Below are positions 43,595 to 53,169 of a stretch of DNA of 60,047 nt, piece by piece. The DNA lies in the NCBI GenBank assembly GCA_049966155.1, contig JBMFVE010000012.1, positions 1 through 60,047 on the forward strand, read 5' to 3'. Positions within the stretch are counted from its first letter, which is position 1. Every line of letters begins with the position of its first letter. Under the pieces are notes generated by a model, which was not told the origin of the DNA, searched no databases, and worked only from the letters and a program-made list of their open reading frames with translations. Position numbers and translations under genes: made by a program. The stretch is from JBMFVE01 sp049966155. GTDB taxonomy: Bacteria; Bacteroidota; Ignavibacteria; Kryptoniales; JAKASW01.

Positions 43595-45409
43595 ATGAGC
43601 GTTCCTCCCTCTCTAATTAGAAATTTCAGCATCATTGCACACATAGATCACGGCAAATCTACGCTTGCTGACAGACTGCTCGAGAAAACAGGCACAATTG
43701 CAGATCGGGAAATGGTTGACCAGGTGCTTGATGATATGCCGCTGGAACGTGAGCGTGGCATAACTATCAAAAGTCACGCGATTCAAATGCGTTACAAAGC
43801 AGATGACGGTCAACAATATATACTGAACCTTATCGACACACCCGGACATGTGGATTTTTCATATGAGGTCTCCAGATCACTTGCCGCATGTGAAGGGGCA
43901 ATACTTGTTGTGGACGCATCACAGGGAGTGGAAGCCCAAACCATTAGCAATGTTTATATGGCAATTGACGCAGGTCTCGAAATAATTCCGGTGATCAACA
44001 AAATAGATCTACCAGGTGCAATGGTTGAAGAAGTCAAACAGCAAATCATTGATTTAATTGGATGCAAGTCGGAAGAAATTTTGCTGGCGAGTGCAAAGGC
44101 AAAAATAGGAATCAATCAAATACTGGAAGCTATTGTTCAAAGGATTCCTCCGCCGCGAGGAAATACAGATGCACCACTAAGGGCACTAATCTTCGATGCA
44201 AAATACGACCCATACCGCGGGGCAGTAACCCTTATTCGTGTTGTTGATGGAAAAGTAAAATCAGGTGATAGGATTTTATTATATAAAACAAGGAAAACAT
44301 ACACGGCTGAAGAAGTCGGTATACTTGAAATGGAACGGGTGCCGACATCAGATGGTCTGGAGGCAGGAAATGTTGGTTACTTAATTGCAGGTATAAAAGA
44401 GCTGACAGAAACAAGGGTTGGCGATACCATTACCAATGCTGACAACCCCGCCTCGCAGCCGCTGCCTGGCTACAGGGAAGTTAAACCGATGGTTTTCAGT
44501 GGCTTATACCCCTCACAAAGTGAAAACTTCGAGGAACTTCGAGACGCCCTTGCAAAATTAAAACTCAATGATGCGGCTCTTTTGTATGAGCCGGAAACTT
44601 CTACGGCACTTGGTTTTGGATTCAGATGTGGGTTCCTCGGACTCCTTCATATGGAAATTGTTCAGGAGAGATTGGAACGGGAATTCAACCAGAGCATTAT
44701 CACAACTGTTCCAAATGTCGAATACAAAGTTGTAAAGACCAACGGCCAGATAATGATGGTTGACAATCCGTCGAGCATGCCTCCACAGGTTGAGATAGGT
44801 CATATTGAGGAGCCATATGTAGCTTCACAAATTATCTGTCCGTCAGAATTCATTGGTAATGTCATGAAGCTATGTATGGATAGAAGAGGAATATATAAAA
44901 ACACCACCTATATAGACCCCAAAAGAGCCGATATCCGTTTTGAGCTCCCCCTTTCGGAAATTGTATTTGATTTCTTTGACAGGCTCAAATCGCTTACGCG
45001 TGGTTATGCCTCGTTTGACTATGACTTTCTTGAGTACCGTCAGTCTGAACTGGTAAAACTTGACATTCTCCTGAATGGAGAAATTGTAGACGCACTTTCC
45101 ACCGTTGTTCATAGGGACAAGGCTTATGATTGGGGACGCAAGCTTTGCACACGGTTGCGCAAACTGATACCAAGGCAACTTTTTGAGGTAGTTATTCAGG
45201 CTGCAATAGGGAGCAAAATCATAGCAAGAGAAACAATTTCCCCAATAAGGAAAAATGTCCTGGCAAAATGTTATGGCGGCGACATTACAAGAAAGAGAAA
45301 GCTTTTAGAAAAACAAAAGGAAGGCAAGAAGAGAATGAAACAAATTGGCCGGGTAGAGGTTCCGCAGGAGGCTTTCCTTGCTGTCCTGTCATTGAACGAA
45401 GAGGATTGA
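43595..45409 (+). CDS. lepA: Elongation factor 4 (back-translocase)
   Basis: A 604-residue translational GTPase. The G1 motif AHIDHGKSTLADRLLE, switch region GITIKSHAIQMRY, G3 DTPGHVDFSYEVSRSLAACEG and G4 NKIDLPGA are intact. The LepA-specific C-terminal domain includes YDWGRKLCTRLRKLIPRQLFEV and the tail TRKRKLLEKQKEGKKRMKQI. The length is standard. It begins a lepA-lepB-hemW run, an order found in many bacteria, behind a clear promoter. Confidence 0.98.
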   Translation: MSVPPSLIRNFSIIAHIDHGKSTLADRLLEKTGTIADREMVDQVLDDMPLERERGITIKSHAIQMRYKADDGQQYILNLIDTPGHVDFSYEVSRSLAACEGAILVVDASQGVEAQTISNVYMAIDAGLEIIPVINKIDLPGAMVEEVKQQIIDLIGCKSEEILLASAKAKIGINQILEAIVQRIPPPRGNTDAPLRALIFDAKYDPYRGAVTLIRVVDGKVKSGDRILLYKTRKTYTAEEVGILEMERVPTSDGLEAGNVGYLIAGIKELTETRVGDTITNADNPASQPLPGYREVKPMVFSGLYPSQSENFEELRDALAKLKLNDAALLYEPETSTALGFGFRCGFLGLLHMEIVQERLEREFNQSIITTVPNVEYKVVKTNGQIMMVDNPSSMPPQVEIGHIEEPYVASQIICPSEFIGNVMKLCMDRRGIYKNTTYIDPKRADIRFELPLSEIVFDFFDRLKSLTRGYASFDYDFLEYRQSELVKLDILLNGEIVDALSTVVHRDKAYDWGRKLCTRLRKLIPRQLFEVVIQAAIGSKIIARETISPIRKNVLAKCYGGDITRKRKLLEKQKEGKKRMKQIGRVEVPQEAFLAVLSLNEED

Positions 45410-45433
45410 CCAAATAATAACAGGAGAAAACAA

Positions 45434-46318
45434 TTGAAAAAAAACAAAGAACAAACGGGAAAACAAAAAAAGAAATTGAGAGATTCTATAGAGGGTTTGA
45501 TATTTGCAATTATTGCCGCCCTGATTTTGAAAACATTTGTTATTGAAGCGTACAGGATTCCTACAGGCTCGATGGAGAACACACTGCTGGTTGGTGATTT
45601 TCTCCTTGTAAACAAGTTTATTTACGGCTCAAAAAGTCCGCAGTACATTCCTTTCACAGACATATCAATCCCTTATTTTCAGCTTCCTCCTTTAAGGCTG
45701 CCGCGTAGAGGAGACGTAATAGTCTTTGAATGGCCTGGAGACCGTGATGAGGTGAAGCCTGCCGAACCCGTCAACTACATTAAACGATGCATTGGCATAC
45801 CAGGTGACACCATACTGATAGTCAACCGTGTTGTTTACGTCAACGGCCACGTTTTCCCTAACCCACCTGGAGAGAAAATTGACGCCTTCTCCATCATGCC
45901 CAAAGGATACCCCAACCCTCGCATTTTTCCGCCTGGTTCTGATTTCAACGAAGACAACTATGGACCAATTGTCGTCCCCAAAAAAGGGGATTTGATTCAT
46001 CTTGACAGGAATGATTTTGAAAAATGGCAAATATTTATTGAGCGTGAGGGCCATTCATGTGAACTTCGGGACAATGTGGTTTATGTGGATGGCAAACCAA
46101 CGACGACATATAAAGTTGAACGAAACTATTATTTTATGATGGGTGACAACAGAGAAAACAGCCTCGATAGTCGGTTCTGGGGATTTGTTCCATTCCAAAA
46201 TATAATCGGGGAGGCATTGATCATATACTGGTCATGGAACCCGGACATTCCAATTTACGATATTTTCTCAAAACTTGGCAGTGTAAGATGGAACAGGATT
46301 GGAACTCTGATAAATTAG
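45434..46318 (+). CDS. lepB: Signal peptidase I
   Basis: A 294-residue inner-membrane protease that removes Sec and Tat signal peptides. It starts at TTG after a CAGGAG. One N-terminal transmembrane helix (about 21-36) is followed by box B with Ser46 in RIPTGSMENTLLVGD and box D with Lys117 in NYIKRCIGIPGDTI. Box E, GDNRENSLDSRFWGFVP, is also present. The insert between the catalytic residues is larger than in the shortest enzymes. It overlaps hemW by 31 bases. Confidence 0.96.
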   Translation: MKKNKEQTGKQKKKLRDSIEGLIFAIIAALILKTFVIEAYRIPTGSMENTLLVGDFLLVNKFIYGSKSPQYIPFTDISIPYFQLPPLRLPRRGDVIVFEWPGDRDEVKPAEPVNYIKRCIGIPGDTILIVNRVVYVNGHVFPNPPGEKIDAFSIMPKGYPNPRIFPPGSDFNEDNYGPIVVPKKGDLIHLDRNDFEKWQIFIEREGHSCELRDNVVYVDGKPTTTYKVERNYYFMMGDNRENSLDSRFWGFVPFQNIIGEALIIYWSWNPDIPIYDIFSKLGSVRWNRIGTLIN

Positions 46319-47430
46319 GCATATACATACACATCCCTTTCTGCCAGAAGAAATGCTCTTACTGCGATTTTTATTCAATTGAAAATCAGGAGCAAAGAAA
46401 AAGGTATCTGCACGCATTGATAGAGGAAATAGTTCTCGTGGCTGACAGGCTGGGTAAACACAACTCTGCAGATACCATTTATTTTGGCGGTGGCACACCG
46501 TCAATCTTATCTCCTTCTGAAATCGACGTAATCCTTGAAACATTGAACGACAAATTTGCAATTGACGAAAATGCAGAAATCAGTATAGAGTGTAATCCGG
46601 GTACAATTACAATTGATAAATTGAGAAGTTACAAAAAGGTCGGAGTTAATAGAGTCAGTCTCGGAATACAATCGTTTTTTGATGATGAACTTAAGTTTCT
46701 ATCACGAATCCATACAGCTGAAGAAGGTAGGTCAGCTATTACATCATCTCAAAAGGCGGGATTTGAGAATATCAACATTGATTTAATATATGCTTTGCCT
46801 GACCAGACATTTCAGCGCCTTGAAAGGAATCTTTATGAAGCCTTATCGTTTAAACCAGAACATATTTCAGCTTATACATTAATAGTTGAACCAGGCACAT
46901 CTTTGTATAATTCAGTAAACAACGGGTATATTAAAACGATTGATCCTGTCGCAGAATCAGAGATGTATGAGTTTGTAATGGATATGCTTGAAGCATATGG
47001 ATATCATCATTATGAAGTCTCCAACTACTGCAGGCCCGGATTTAAATGCAGGCATAATTTAAAGTACTGGACTGGTAATGAGTATCTTGGATTTGGGGCA
47101 AGCGCTCACTCTTATTTCGGGAACACAAGATCATGGAACGTTTCGAGTGTGAAGTCGTACATATCCGCAATTGAAAAATTAAAATTGCCCATATCTGCAA
47201 GTGAAATCCTTACCTCAAAAGAGCAGGCAGAAGAATATATAATGTTGAGTCTAAGAAGCGGGCGACTCGATCTAACTAAACTTTTAAGCCAATTCTACAT
47301 TTATTACGATTTAGATTTCATTAATGACCTTGTTCACTCGGGTTATGCAATAAACGAAAATGGAATACTAAAACTGACAAAGAAGGGCTTTACAGTCTGC
47401 GATGAAATTGCACAGGCATTTGTGCCCTGA
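46288..47430 (+). CDS. hemW: Radical SAM protein HemW (HemN-like)
   Basis: From the ATG at 46288, 380 residues; an earlier ATG at 46234 adds 18 residues inside lepB. The iron-sulfur motif IPFCQKKCSYCDF, the GGGTPS block, EISIECNPGTI and RVSLGIQSF are family hallmarks. HemW is a heme-binding chaperone-like radical SAM enzyme rather than the oxygen-independent coproporphyrinogen oxidase; the short N-terminus before the cluster favours HemW. Placement after lepA-lepB is typical. Confidence 0.9.
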   Translation: MEQDWNSDKLGIYIHIPFCQKKCSYCDFYSIENQEQRKRYLHALIEEIVLVADRLGKHNSADTIYFGGGTPSILSPSEIDVILETLNDKFAIDENAEISIECNPGTITIDKLRSYKKVGVNRVSLGIQSFFDDELKFLSRIHTAEEGRSAITSSQKAGFENINIDLIYALPDQTFQRLERNLYEALSFKPEHISAYTLIVEPGTSLYNSVNNGYIKTIDPVAESEMYEFVMDMLEAYGYHHYEVSNYCRPGFKCRHNLKYWTGNEYLGFGASAHSYFGNTRSWNVSSVKSYISAIEKLKLPISASEILTSKEQAEEYIMLSLRSGRLDLTKLLSQFYIYYDLDFINDLVHSGYAINENGILKLTKKGFTVCDEIAQAFVP

Positions 47431-47504
47431 CATTTTCTCATAATGCCGGTGTAGAAAAACTGCTATAATCAACCTCTAATAAATGGGAAAAGACGTGCAG
47501 AGCT

Positions 47505-47879
47505 ATGGAGCAGAATACCACTGTTAGCCATACGAGAAGGTTTTATAATCCTGAGAAGACCAGGGGGATACCGCTGAAACAGGTGAAGATTCAACTATCG
47601 CTATGCAATTTTTCAAAGGCCATATTTTTTATTAAAGTGTTTCTACCGATTTTATCTCTTTTTACAATGAATATGTGTCTGGGAGAAAATTTTAAGCGCA
47701 TTGAAGTGCCATTAAATCACGGATGGAAATTCTACAAAGGCAATCCAGATGATGCTTTTCAAATTAATTTTGACGACTCAAATTGGGAAAGCGTGTGTCT
47801 TCCTCATACATGGAATAACCTTAATGGCCAGGATGGAGGCGGAAACTACGATAATGTCAAGTTAAAAGTGGCTTTTTAA
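47505..47879 (+). pseudogene. N-terminal fragment of a secreted GH2 beta-galactosidase-like enzyme
   Basis: About 124 codons. After a hydrophobic secretion segment (KAIFFIKVFLPILSLFTMNM) come IEVPLNHGWKFYKGNPDDAF and NWESVCLPHTWNNLNGQDGGGNY, the opening of the sugar-binding domain of GH2 enzymes. The frame then deviates and stops (VKLKVAF, TAA), where an intact gene would continue for about 700-900 codons. The next gene is an unrelated Schlafen/AlbA_2 protein, so the glycosidase was cut by an insertion or deletion. Not functional. Confidence 0.82.
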
Positions 47880-47942
47880 GATGGGATCGAAATTAATATT
47901 GAAAATTTAGACTATAAATAAACCATTAATCTGGTGAGAGCG

Positions 47943-49337
47943 ATGAAAGAAAAAGAATCCCAGAACATCGAATTCAAACCCTCATGGCGGGACGAATATT
48001 TAAAATGGATTTGCGCTTTTGCTAACACTGAAGGAGGGAAATTAATCCTTGGGGTCAATGATAACGGAAGGCCGACTGGATTAAAAGATCCTAAGAAACT
48101 GCTTGAAGATTTACCTAACAAATGCAGAGACATTCTTGGCATTATTCCGAGCATAAAGTTAGAAAAGAAAGGAGGAATGGATAAAGTTATAGTAGAGGTT
48201 GAGCGTTCTTATGCCCCAATTTCTTACCACGGCAGGTTTTTTGTTAGAAGCGGAAGCACAATTCAGGAGTTGAAAGACAAAGACTTAACAAGGTTTTTAA
48301 TCTCAAAATCAGGAAAGGATTGGGAAGAATATATTGAAGAAACAGCATCCATTGAGGATATAAACATTGAAACCATTGATAAGTTTCGACAAATTGCAGT
48401 AAAAAGAATTCCATTTGTGAAGGATGAAGAAGGCCCAATAAAGATTCTTGAAAAACTAAACCTGGTTGAGGATGGAAGATTTAAAAGGGCAGGACTTCTT
48501 CTTTTTGGGAAGAATCCAAAGAATTTCTGGACAGGTGCTTATGTAAAAGTCGGTAAGTTTTTAACTGATACGGATATTATCAGTTCAGACGACGTAGAAG
48601 GAAATCTCTTCGAGCAGGTAGAAAAGACAATGGAGCTACTGAGGACAAAATATCTTATATCACAGATAAGATTTGAGGGGATTTACAGAAAGCAAGAATT
48701 GGAATATCCAGAAGAGGCATTGAGAGAAGCGATTATAAATGCTCTTATCCATAGAGATTATATTGGTCCACATACTCAATTAAAGGTTTATTCAGATAAA
48801 ATAATTTTGTGGAACGTTGGAACACTGCCAAGGGAGATTAAAATTGAAGAATTAAAGAGAAGCCATTCTTCTTATCCGAGGAACGAACTACTGGCAGATG
48901 TATTTTTTAAAGCAGGATTAATAGAATCATGGGGTAGAGGAACAATTAAAATTACTGATGAGTGTAAAAAATCAGGATTACCTGAACCTGAATTTAAAGA
49001 AGAGTTTGGCGGTTTTTCTGTCTATTTCTATAAAGATATTTACACAGAAGAAAATTTAAGAAAGATGGGATTGAATGAGAGGCAGATAAAGGCAGTACTT
49101 TATGTTAAGGAAAAAGGTAAAATCACCAACAAAGAATATCAGGAACTTGCCCAAACTACTGATAGAACTGCATTGAGAGATTTAAAACAGCTTTGCGAAA
49201 TTGGTACTTTTGCACGCATTGGCTCGACTGGTAGAAAAACAGAATATACTCTATTTAGACAAAAATCAGACAAACCCGACACAAACCCGACACAAACCCG
49301 ACAAAATGGAGTTGATATAAAGCGGGAGCAAAAATAA
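47943..49337 (+). CDS. Schlafen-AlbA_2 domain putative ATP-binding protein
   Basis: A 464-residue protein from the ATG at 47943 (GGTGAGAG just before). It opens with the AlbA_2 domain (ESQNIEFKPSWRDEYLKWIC, then ANTEGGKLILGVNDNGRPTG, and RFFVRSGSTIQEL). The central region YPEEALREAIINALIHRDYI resembles the HATPase_c_4 domain, and a winged-helix tail follows. Such genes are called putative transcriptional regulators or helicase-like, and related domains occur in defence and RNA-processing proteins; none of these roles is shown here. It stands beside a broken glycosidase, consistent with recent insertion. An 11-bp tandem repeat (three units, from 49271) lies within the last 25 codons. Confidence 0.83.
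   Translation: MKEKESQNIEFKPSWRDEYLKWICAFANTEGGKLILGVNDNGRPTGLKDPKKLLEDLPNKCRDILGIIPSIKLEKKGGMDKVIVEVERSYAPISYHGRFFVRSGSTIQELKDKDLTRFLISKSGKDWEEYIEETASIEDINIETIDKFRQIAVKRIPFVKDEEGPIKILEKLNLVEDGRFKRAGLLLFGKNPKNFWTGAYVKVGKFLTDTDIISSDDVEGNLFEQVEKTMELLRTKYLISQIRFEGIYRKQELEYPEEALREAIINALIHRDYIGPHTQLKVYSDKIILWNVGTLPREIKIEELKRSHSSYPRNELLADVFFKAGLIESWGRGTIKITDECKKSGLPEPEFKEEFGGFSVYFYKDIYTEENLRKMGLNERQIKAVLYVKEKGKITNKEYQELAQTTDRTALRDLKQLCEIGTFARIGSTGRKTEYTLFRQKSDKPDTNPTQTRQNGVDIKREQK
49271..49303 (+). repeat. 11-bp tandem repeat, three units
   Basis: CAAACCCGACA is repeated three times (starts 49271, 49282 and 49293; the third copy is nearly complete) inside the 3' end of the Schlafen/AlbA_2 gene. 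Because 11 is not a multiple of three, gaining or losing a unit would change the reading frame and the last roughly 20 residues. Confidence 0.75.
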
Positions 49338-49442
49338 ACAGCTGTGCTGAAAGGACAAAAAAAATATACCACCTTATCTTCATAATGTTCTGCTTCTAAT
49401 GGAAATGGATCAGGTTAGATGACGGGATAGAGATAGCGTAAG

Positions 49443-50609
49443 TCATTTCCGCTCAGAATTTTCAAGCTCCAGATTGAAGTCCTTCAGCTGTTGCATTACG
49501 TAATCTCTAATTTCTTTTACTGTCGGTTGCTTAAACAGCTTCTTTCCATGCTCAAGGACAGGTTTTATTAACGGAATATATTTACGTCCATAGCTATCGG
49601 TTCGAGATCCAATTATATCCTCCCCCGTTTTTTTATTCCTGAATACCTGCTTTTCGCCTGAAAGCTTTCCCCGCTTTGCAATCGGCTTACCTTCAATCTC
49701 AACGATATCAAGAGCAAAATCCAGAACCGGGGCACTGCTTATTGAGGTTCCAACGCCAAAGGAATCTACCACATCGCGGAGCTGTCCAATGGAAAATTCG
49801 TCAACACCCCCGCTAACCAGGATTTTAACATCTCTATATCCCCGAAGGTTAAGTTCCCATCTAACTTCCTTACAAATAGCATGAAAGTCACCCCGACGCG
49901 AGCCTGGCGTATCAAGTCTGACAGCTGCCAGTTTATTCCCCAGCGCTTCAGCAACACGGAGGGCCTCAAATTTCTCGTCCTGAAATGTATCTATTAACAC
50001 AATTCTTCCTACATCTGAAGGCAGGACTTTATCAAATGCTTTTGCAGCTTCAACTGTATCTCCAAAAAGCAAAATCATAGCATGAGGCATGGTACCTGAA
50101 GGGGAAATTTGAAGGAGGTCTGCTCCTACAACCGTTGCCACCCCGTCACAGCCGCCAATATAGGCACTTCTATCAATCATTGGAGTTATAGCAGGGTGCA
50201 TTCTCCTCGCACCAAAGTGCACGACCGGTTTGTCGCCAGCGGCAACCCTGACACGTGCGGCTTTTGTCGCTATTCCAGACGCCTGACACAAAAATCCGAG
50301 AACAGCTGTCTCGTAAACCCCAAAATCCTGATACATACCCTCTATTACCATTACAGGTTCGCCTGGATAAAAGACTGTCCCCTCGGGCATTGCACTTACC
50401 TTTACATTCAGAGTGCTTAAAAGTTCAATTGCCTCATCCAGTCCAGCAAGAACTGCCCACGGATACCTTCCTGGAAATCGCTTTACCACAATTTCCGCTT
50501 TGACGCTTTTGTTAATCCCTTTTGCTTTGAGAATTTCAAGGGCCCTTAAAAAATATACATCTGTAACCTTGCCCTCGACTATTTCCTTTTCAGTAGCAAT
50601 ATGGAACAT
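49443..50609 (-). CDS. pncB: Nicotinate phosphoribosyltransferase
   Basis: A 388-residue NAD-salvage enzyme that joins nicotinate to PRPP. Family features are VVKRFPGRYPWAVLAGLDEA, HFGARRMHPAITPMIDRSA-YIGGCDGVATV, LIDTFQDEKFEALRVAEALG, AVRLDTPGSRRGD and KILVSGGVDEFSIGQL. The length fits the shorter bacterial/archaeal NAPRTase group rather than E. coli PncB. It lies 26 bases downstream of kdtA on the same strand. Confidence 0.9.
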   Translation of the reverse strand: MFHIATEKEIVEGKVTDVYFLRALEILKAKGINKSVKAEIVVKRFPGRYPWAVLAGLDEAIELLSTLNVKVSAMPEGTVFYPGEPVMVIEGMYQDFGVYETAVLGFLCQASGIATKAARVRVAAGDKPVVHFGARRMHPAITPMIDRSAYIGGCDGVATVVGADLLQISPSGTMPHAMILLFGDTVEAAKAFDKVLPSDVGRIVLIDTFQDEKFEALRVAEALGNKLAAVRLDTPGSRRGDFHAICKEVRWELNLRGYRDVKILVSGGVDEFSIGQLRDVVDSFGVGTSISSAPVLDFALDIVEIEGKPIAKRGKLSGEKQVFRNKKTGEDIIGSRTDSYGRKYIPLIKPVLEHGKKLFKQPTVKEIRDYVMQQLKDFNLELENSERK

Positions 50610-50635
50610 ATTTGTTACTTCCTGTCTTTCTTAAT

Positions 50636-51940
50636 TTATGAATTAGAAAAAGCATATTTTTCTATCTCCGTAACAACAAGTTCAGAAGCACCAAGGTGAG
50701 AACGAACAAATTGTCCTGCAATCCTGCCTGTATCGTTCAGGAAGCTCTCATCGCTTAAAAGTCTCAAGAAGACTTTATATGCTGAACGTGCTGAATTAAC
50801 GTAAAAGAGAGCCCCACTTTGTAAAAGTTCAACTGCTTCATTGGAATTCTCAATGCGTGGTCCTGTCACTATTGGAATTCCATAGACTGCCGGCTCCAGC
50901 ACATTGTGTACTCCAGCACCAAAACCTCCACCAACATATGCAATATTTGCAGTTGAATATATCTTTGACAGAATACCGACAGAATCAACAATTATTACAC
51001 GTACATTAAGATTCGGGCTTTCCTTTATTTCCGAGAAAACAGCGCAACCAGGAAACTCTTCTCTAATCGAGTTAATCTCACGGCTTGTTGGCTCATGTGG
51101 AACAATTACAAGGACCAGATCACTATACTTTTCAAGAAGCTTTTTCAGTGCCCTTCCTATTACTTCAATATCTTCGTGCCACGTACTCCCGAGGACGACA
51201 ACTTTCTTTTTTCTCAACTCATTAACATAAGGAAAATTGAACTCCCTTGCTGCTTTCTCACTCCTATCGAGAACCCGGTCAAATCTTGTATCACCCCCAA
51301 CAATTGTGTTTCCATCCTGCAGAAAATAGTCAAAAATTTTTTTCTGGTCGGCTGACGTCGTAATAATTAAATCTGGAAGTGAATATAGGATCCTGTAGAA
51401 CCTCTTTAAAAAAACAGGCTGGCGGAGGATTTTTGTCGGAAATGTTGCGTCCGCCAGAATAACCTTTGTCCCTCCCTTCTTTGCCTCAGTTACGTGATTC
51501 ATCCACAGGTCGTATCGCATCACGACGAGAACATCTGCTTTAACCAATTCTACAAATCGTTTAGCCAGTCGAGGGAGATCAAGGGGGAGATAGGTAATCA
51601 CGTCTGCATATTTGTAATTCAATGAATAATCATATCCGGATGGAGAAAAAAATGATACTATGACGACATAACCTTTTTCTTTAAGCAATTCAATTACGGG
51701 CTTTGCTTGCTCAAATTCACCAAGGGACGACACATGAAACCATATGCGCTTCTTTGATTTATCAATTTTATCCAGGTTCTCTTTAAGCCTGAGAAATAAT
51801 CCGCGACGCCCCTCTATACCGCGGGAAACCTTAGAATCAAACATTGAAATGATATGAAAGCTTATTCTCAGGAGATTAACAAATACATACGAATACAATA
51901 TTCGATAGACAATTGGAAATTTTACTTCTTTGCTAACCAT
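50636..51940 (-). CDS. kdtA: 3-deoxy-D-manno-octulosonic acid (Kdo) transferase
   Basis: A 434-residue GT30 enzyme that adds Kdo to lipid A precursors, so the organism makes LPS. The catalytic Glu75 is in FHVSSLGEFEQAKPVI. Further blocks are VVSFFSPSGYDYS, VLVVMRYDLW and GGGFGAGVHNVLEPAVYGIPIVTGP. A membrane-anchoring hydrophobic start is present. It overlaps the EnvC-like gene upstream by 19 bases, tying LPS assembly to septal murein splitting in one transcript. Confidence 0.96.
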   Translation of the reverse strand: MVSKEVKFPIVYRILYSYVFVNLLRISFHIISMFDSKVSRGIEGRRGLFLRLKENLDKIDKSKKRIWFHVSSLGEFEQAKPVIELLKEKGYVVIVSFFSPSGYDYSLNYKYADVITYLPLDLPRLAKRFVELVKADVLVVMRYDLWMNHVTEAKKGGTKVILADATFPTKILRQPVFLKRFYRILYSLPDLIITTSADQKKIFDYFLQDGNTIVGGDTRFDRVLDRSEKAAREFNFPYVNELRKKKVVVLGSTWHEDIEVIGRALKKLLEKYSDLVLVIVPHEPTSREINSIREEFPGCAVFSEIKESPNLNVRVIIVDSVGILSKIYSTANIAYVGGGFGAGVHNVLEPAVYGIPIVTGPRIENSNEAVELLQSGALFYVNSARSAYKVFLRLLSDESFLNDTGRIAGQFVRSHLGASELVVTEIEKYAFSNS

Positions 51941-53169
51941 GCCTCAGGATCTTGTTTGTTCTTGTCAACCCACACTTCAAAATGCAGAACCGACCCGCCA
52001 AGTGATTCTCCACATGTTCCAATTTCCTCCCCAGATTGCACCTTTTCACCCTCCTTTACAAAAATATCTGATAGGTGAGCATAGACTGTTCGGAGCCCAT
52101 TCTGGTGGTTTACAATAATCAGGTTTCCAAAAGTTGGCAGCCAGAATATGCGCGCAACCTCCCCATTTGCAACACATCTTACAGGTGAGTTTTCCGGCAC
52201 TGAAATATCAATTCCGTAATTCAAAGTAACGGTTTTTAAAACAGGATTCTCCTGTTCGCCAAACTTTGCAATTATCCTCCCGGTCGAGACTGGCCATGGC
52301 AATCTACCCTTTATTGTGGACAATGCCGCAGGTATTGGTGTGGAACTTGAGCGATAATCCTCACCCGTCGTGATTCTGGAATTACCGACTTCTCTCTTTT
52401 TTGCACGCTCTTTAGTTGCATTTTCCTCAGCAATCATTTGATGAATTAAATTCTCCAGCTGTTCAGCAGCCTTTTTGCTCCTCTGAAGTTGCTCGGCATA
52501 TATCTTCTTATCTTTCCGCAACTTACTGATTAAACTTTTATGTTCGGCTATTCTAAGGGCAAGCGCCTTTTCTTCTTTATTCTGTTCCGACAGGAGTGCC
52601 TTTTGCTTAGTGAGTTTTTGCGAGAGACTTTCCTTGAGAGATGTCAGCTGTTGCCTTTCTAAATTTATATTTTCAACATCTGTTCTGGCTCTATCTGTAA
52701 AACTCTTAAGGTATTCATAACGAACAAGCATTTCATTAAAGGAGCTTGCTGTAAGAAGAAGCTCAATATCATGCATCCTCCCCTGCATGTAAAAGCTTCT
52801 TACAAAGTGAGAATACTCATTTACAATGTGATTTAACCTTTGTGTGGCTGATTCAATCATTTGCCCGGTAGCGGAGATTTCCCTGTTATTTTTTTCTATT
52901 TCATTTGAGAGGTTCTTTATCATCTGTCTCGTTTTAAAATTCTGTTTCTCCAGATTGTCCAGTGCTTCCAGGGAAACACTTTCTTTTTTTGTACTCTCGA
53001 CAATCTTTTTTTCATAAAGTCTTATTTTCCCCCTGATATTCTCCAGCTCCTTTTTCTTTGGAGTTACCTTACCTTTGCGCTGAGCTTCAGCAGAATAAAC
53101 AAAGAGCAGCAGCAAAGCCACGGCTAAACTAATTAAGCACAATCTTTTTTGCATCTGGCGGTAAATCAA
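51922..53169 (-). CDS. envC: EnvC-like murein hydrolase activator with degenerate LytM domain
   Basis: A 415-residue periplasmic protein. The signal peptide (RLCLISLAVALLLLFVYSAEAQ) is followed by a long coiled coil (about 35-240) and a C-terminal LytM domain. In active M23 peptidases the zinc site is H...D...HxH. Here Asp321 (GIDIS) and the last His396 (LHFEVW) remain, but the first His is Asn317 and the other His of HxH is Val394, while His365 (YAHLSD) is kept. This loss is the hallmark of EnvC-type activators that switch on cell-wall amidases at division. No amidase gene is in the window. It overlaps both neighbours. Confidence 0.88.
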   Translation of the reverse strand: MIYRQMQKRLCLISLAVALLLLFVYSAEAQRKGKVTPKKKELENIRGKIRLYEKKIVESTKKESVSLEALDNLEKQNFKTRQMIKNLSNEIEKNNREISATGQMIESATQRLNHIVNEYSHFVRSFYMQGRMHDIELLLTASSFNEMLVRYEYLKSFTDRARTDVENINLERQQLTSLKESLSQKLTKQKALLSEQNKEEKALALRIAEHKSLISKLRKDKKIYAEQLQRSKKAAEQLENLIHQMIAEENATKERAKKREVGNSRITTGEDYRSSSTPIPAALSTIKGRLPWPVSTGRIIAKFGEQENPVLKTVTLNYGIDISVPENSPVRCVANGEVARIFWLPTFGNLIIVNHQNGLRTVYAHLSDIFVKEGEKVQSGEEIGTCGESLGGSVLHFEVWVDKNKQDPEAWLAKK

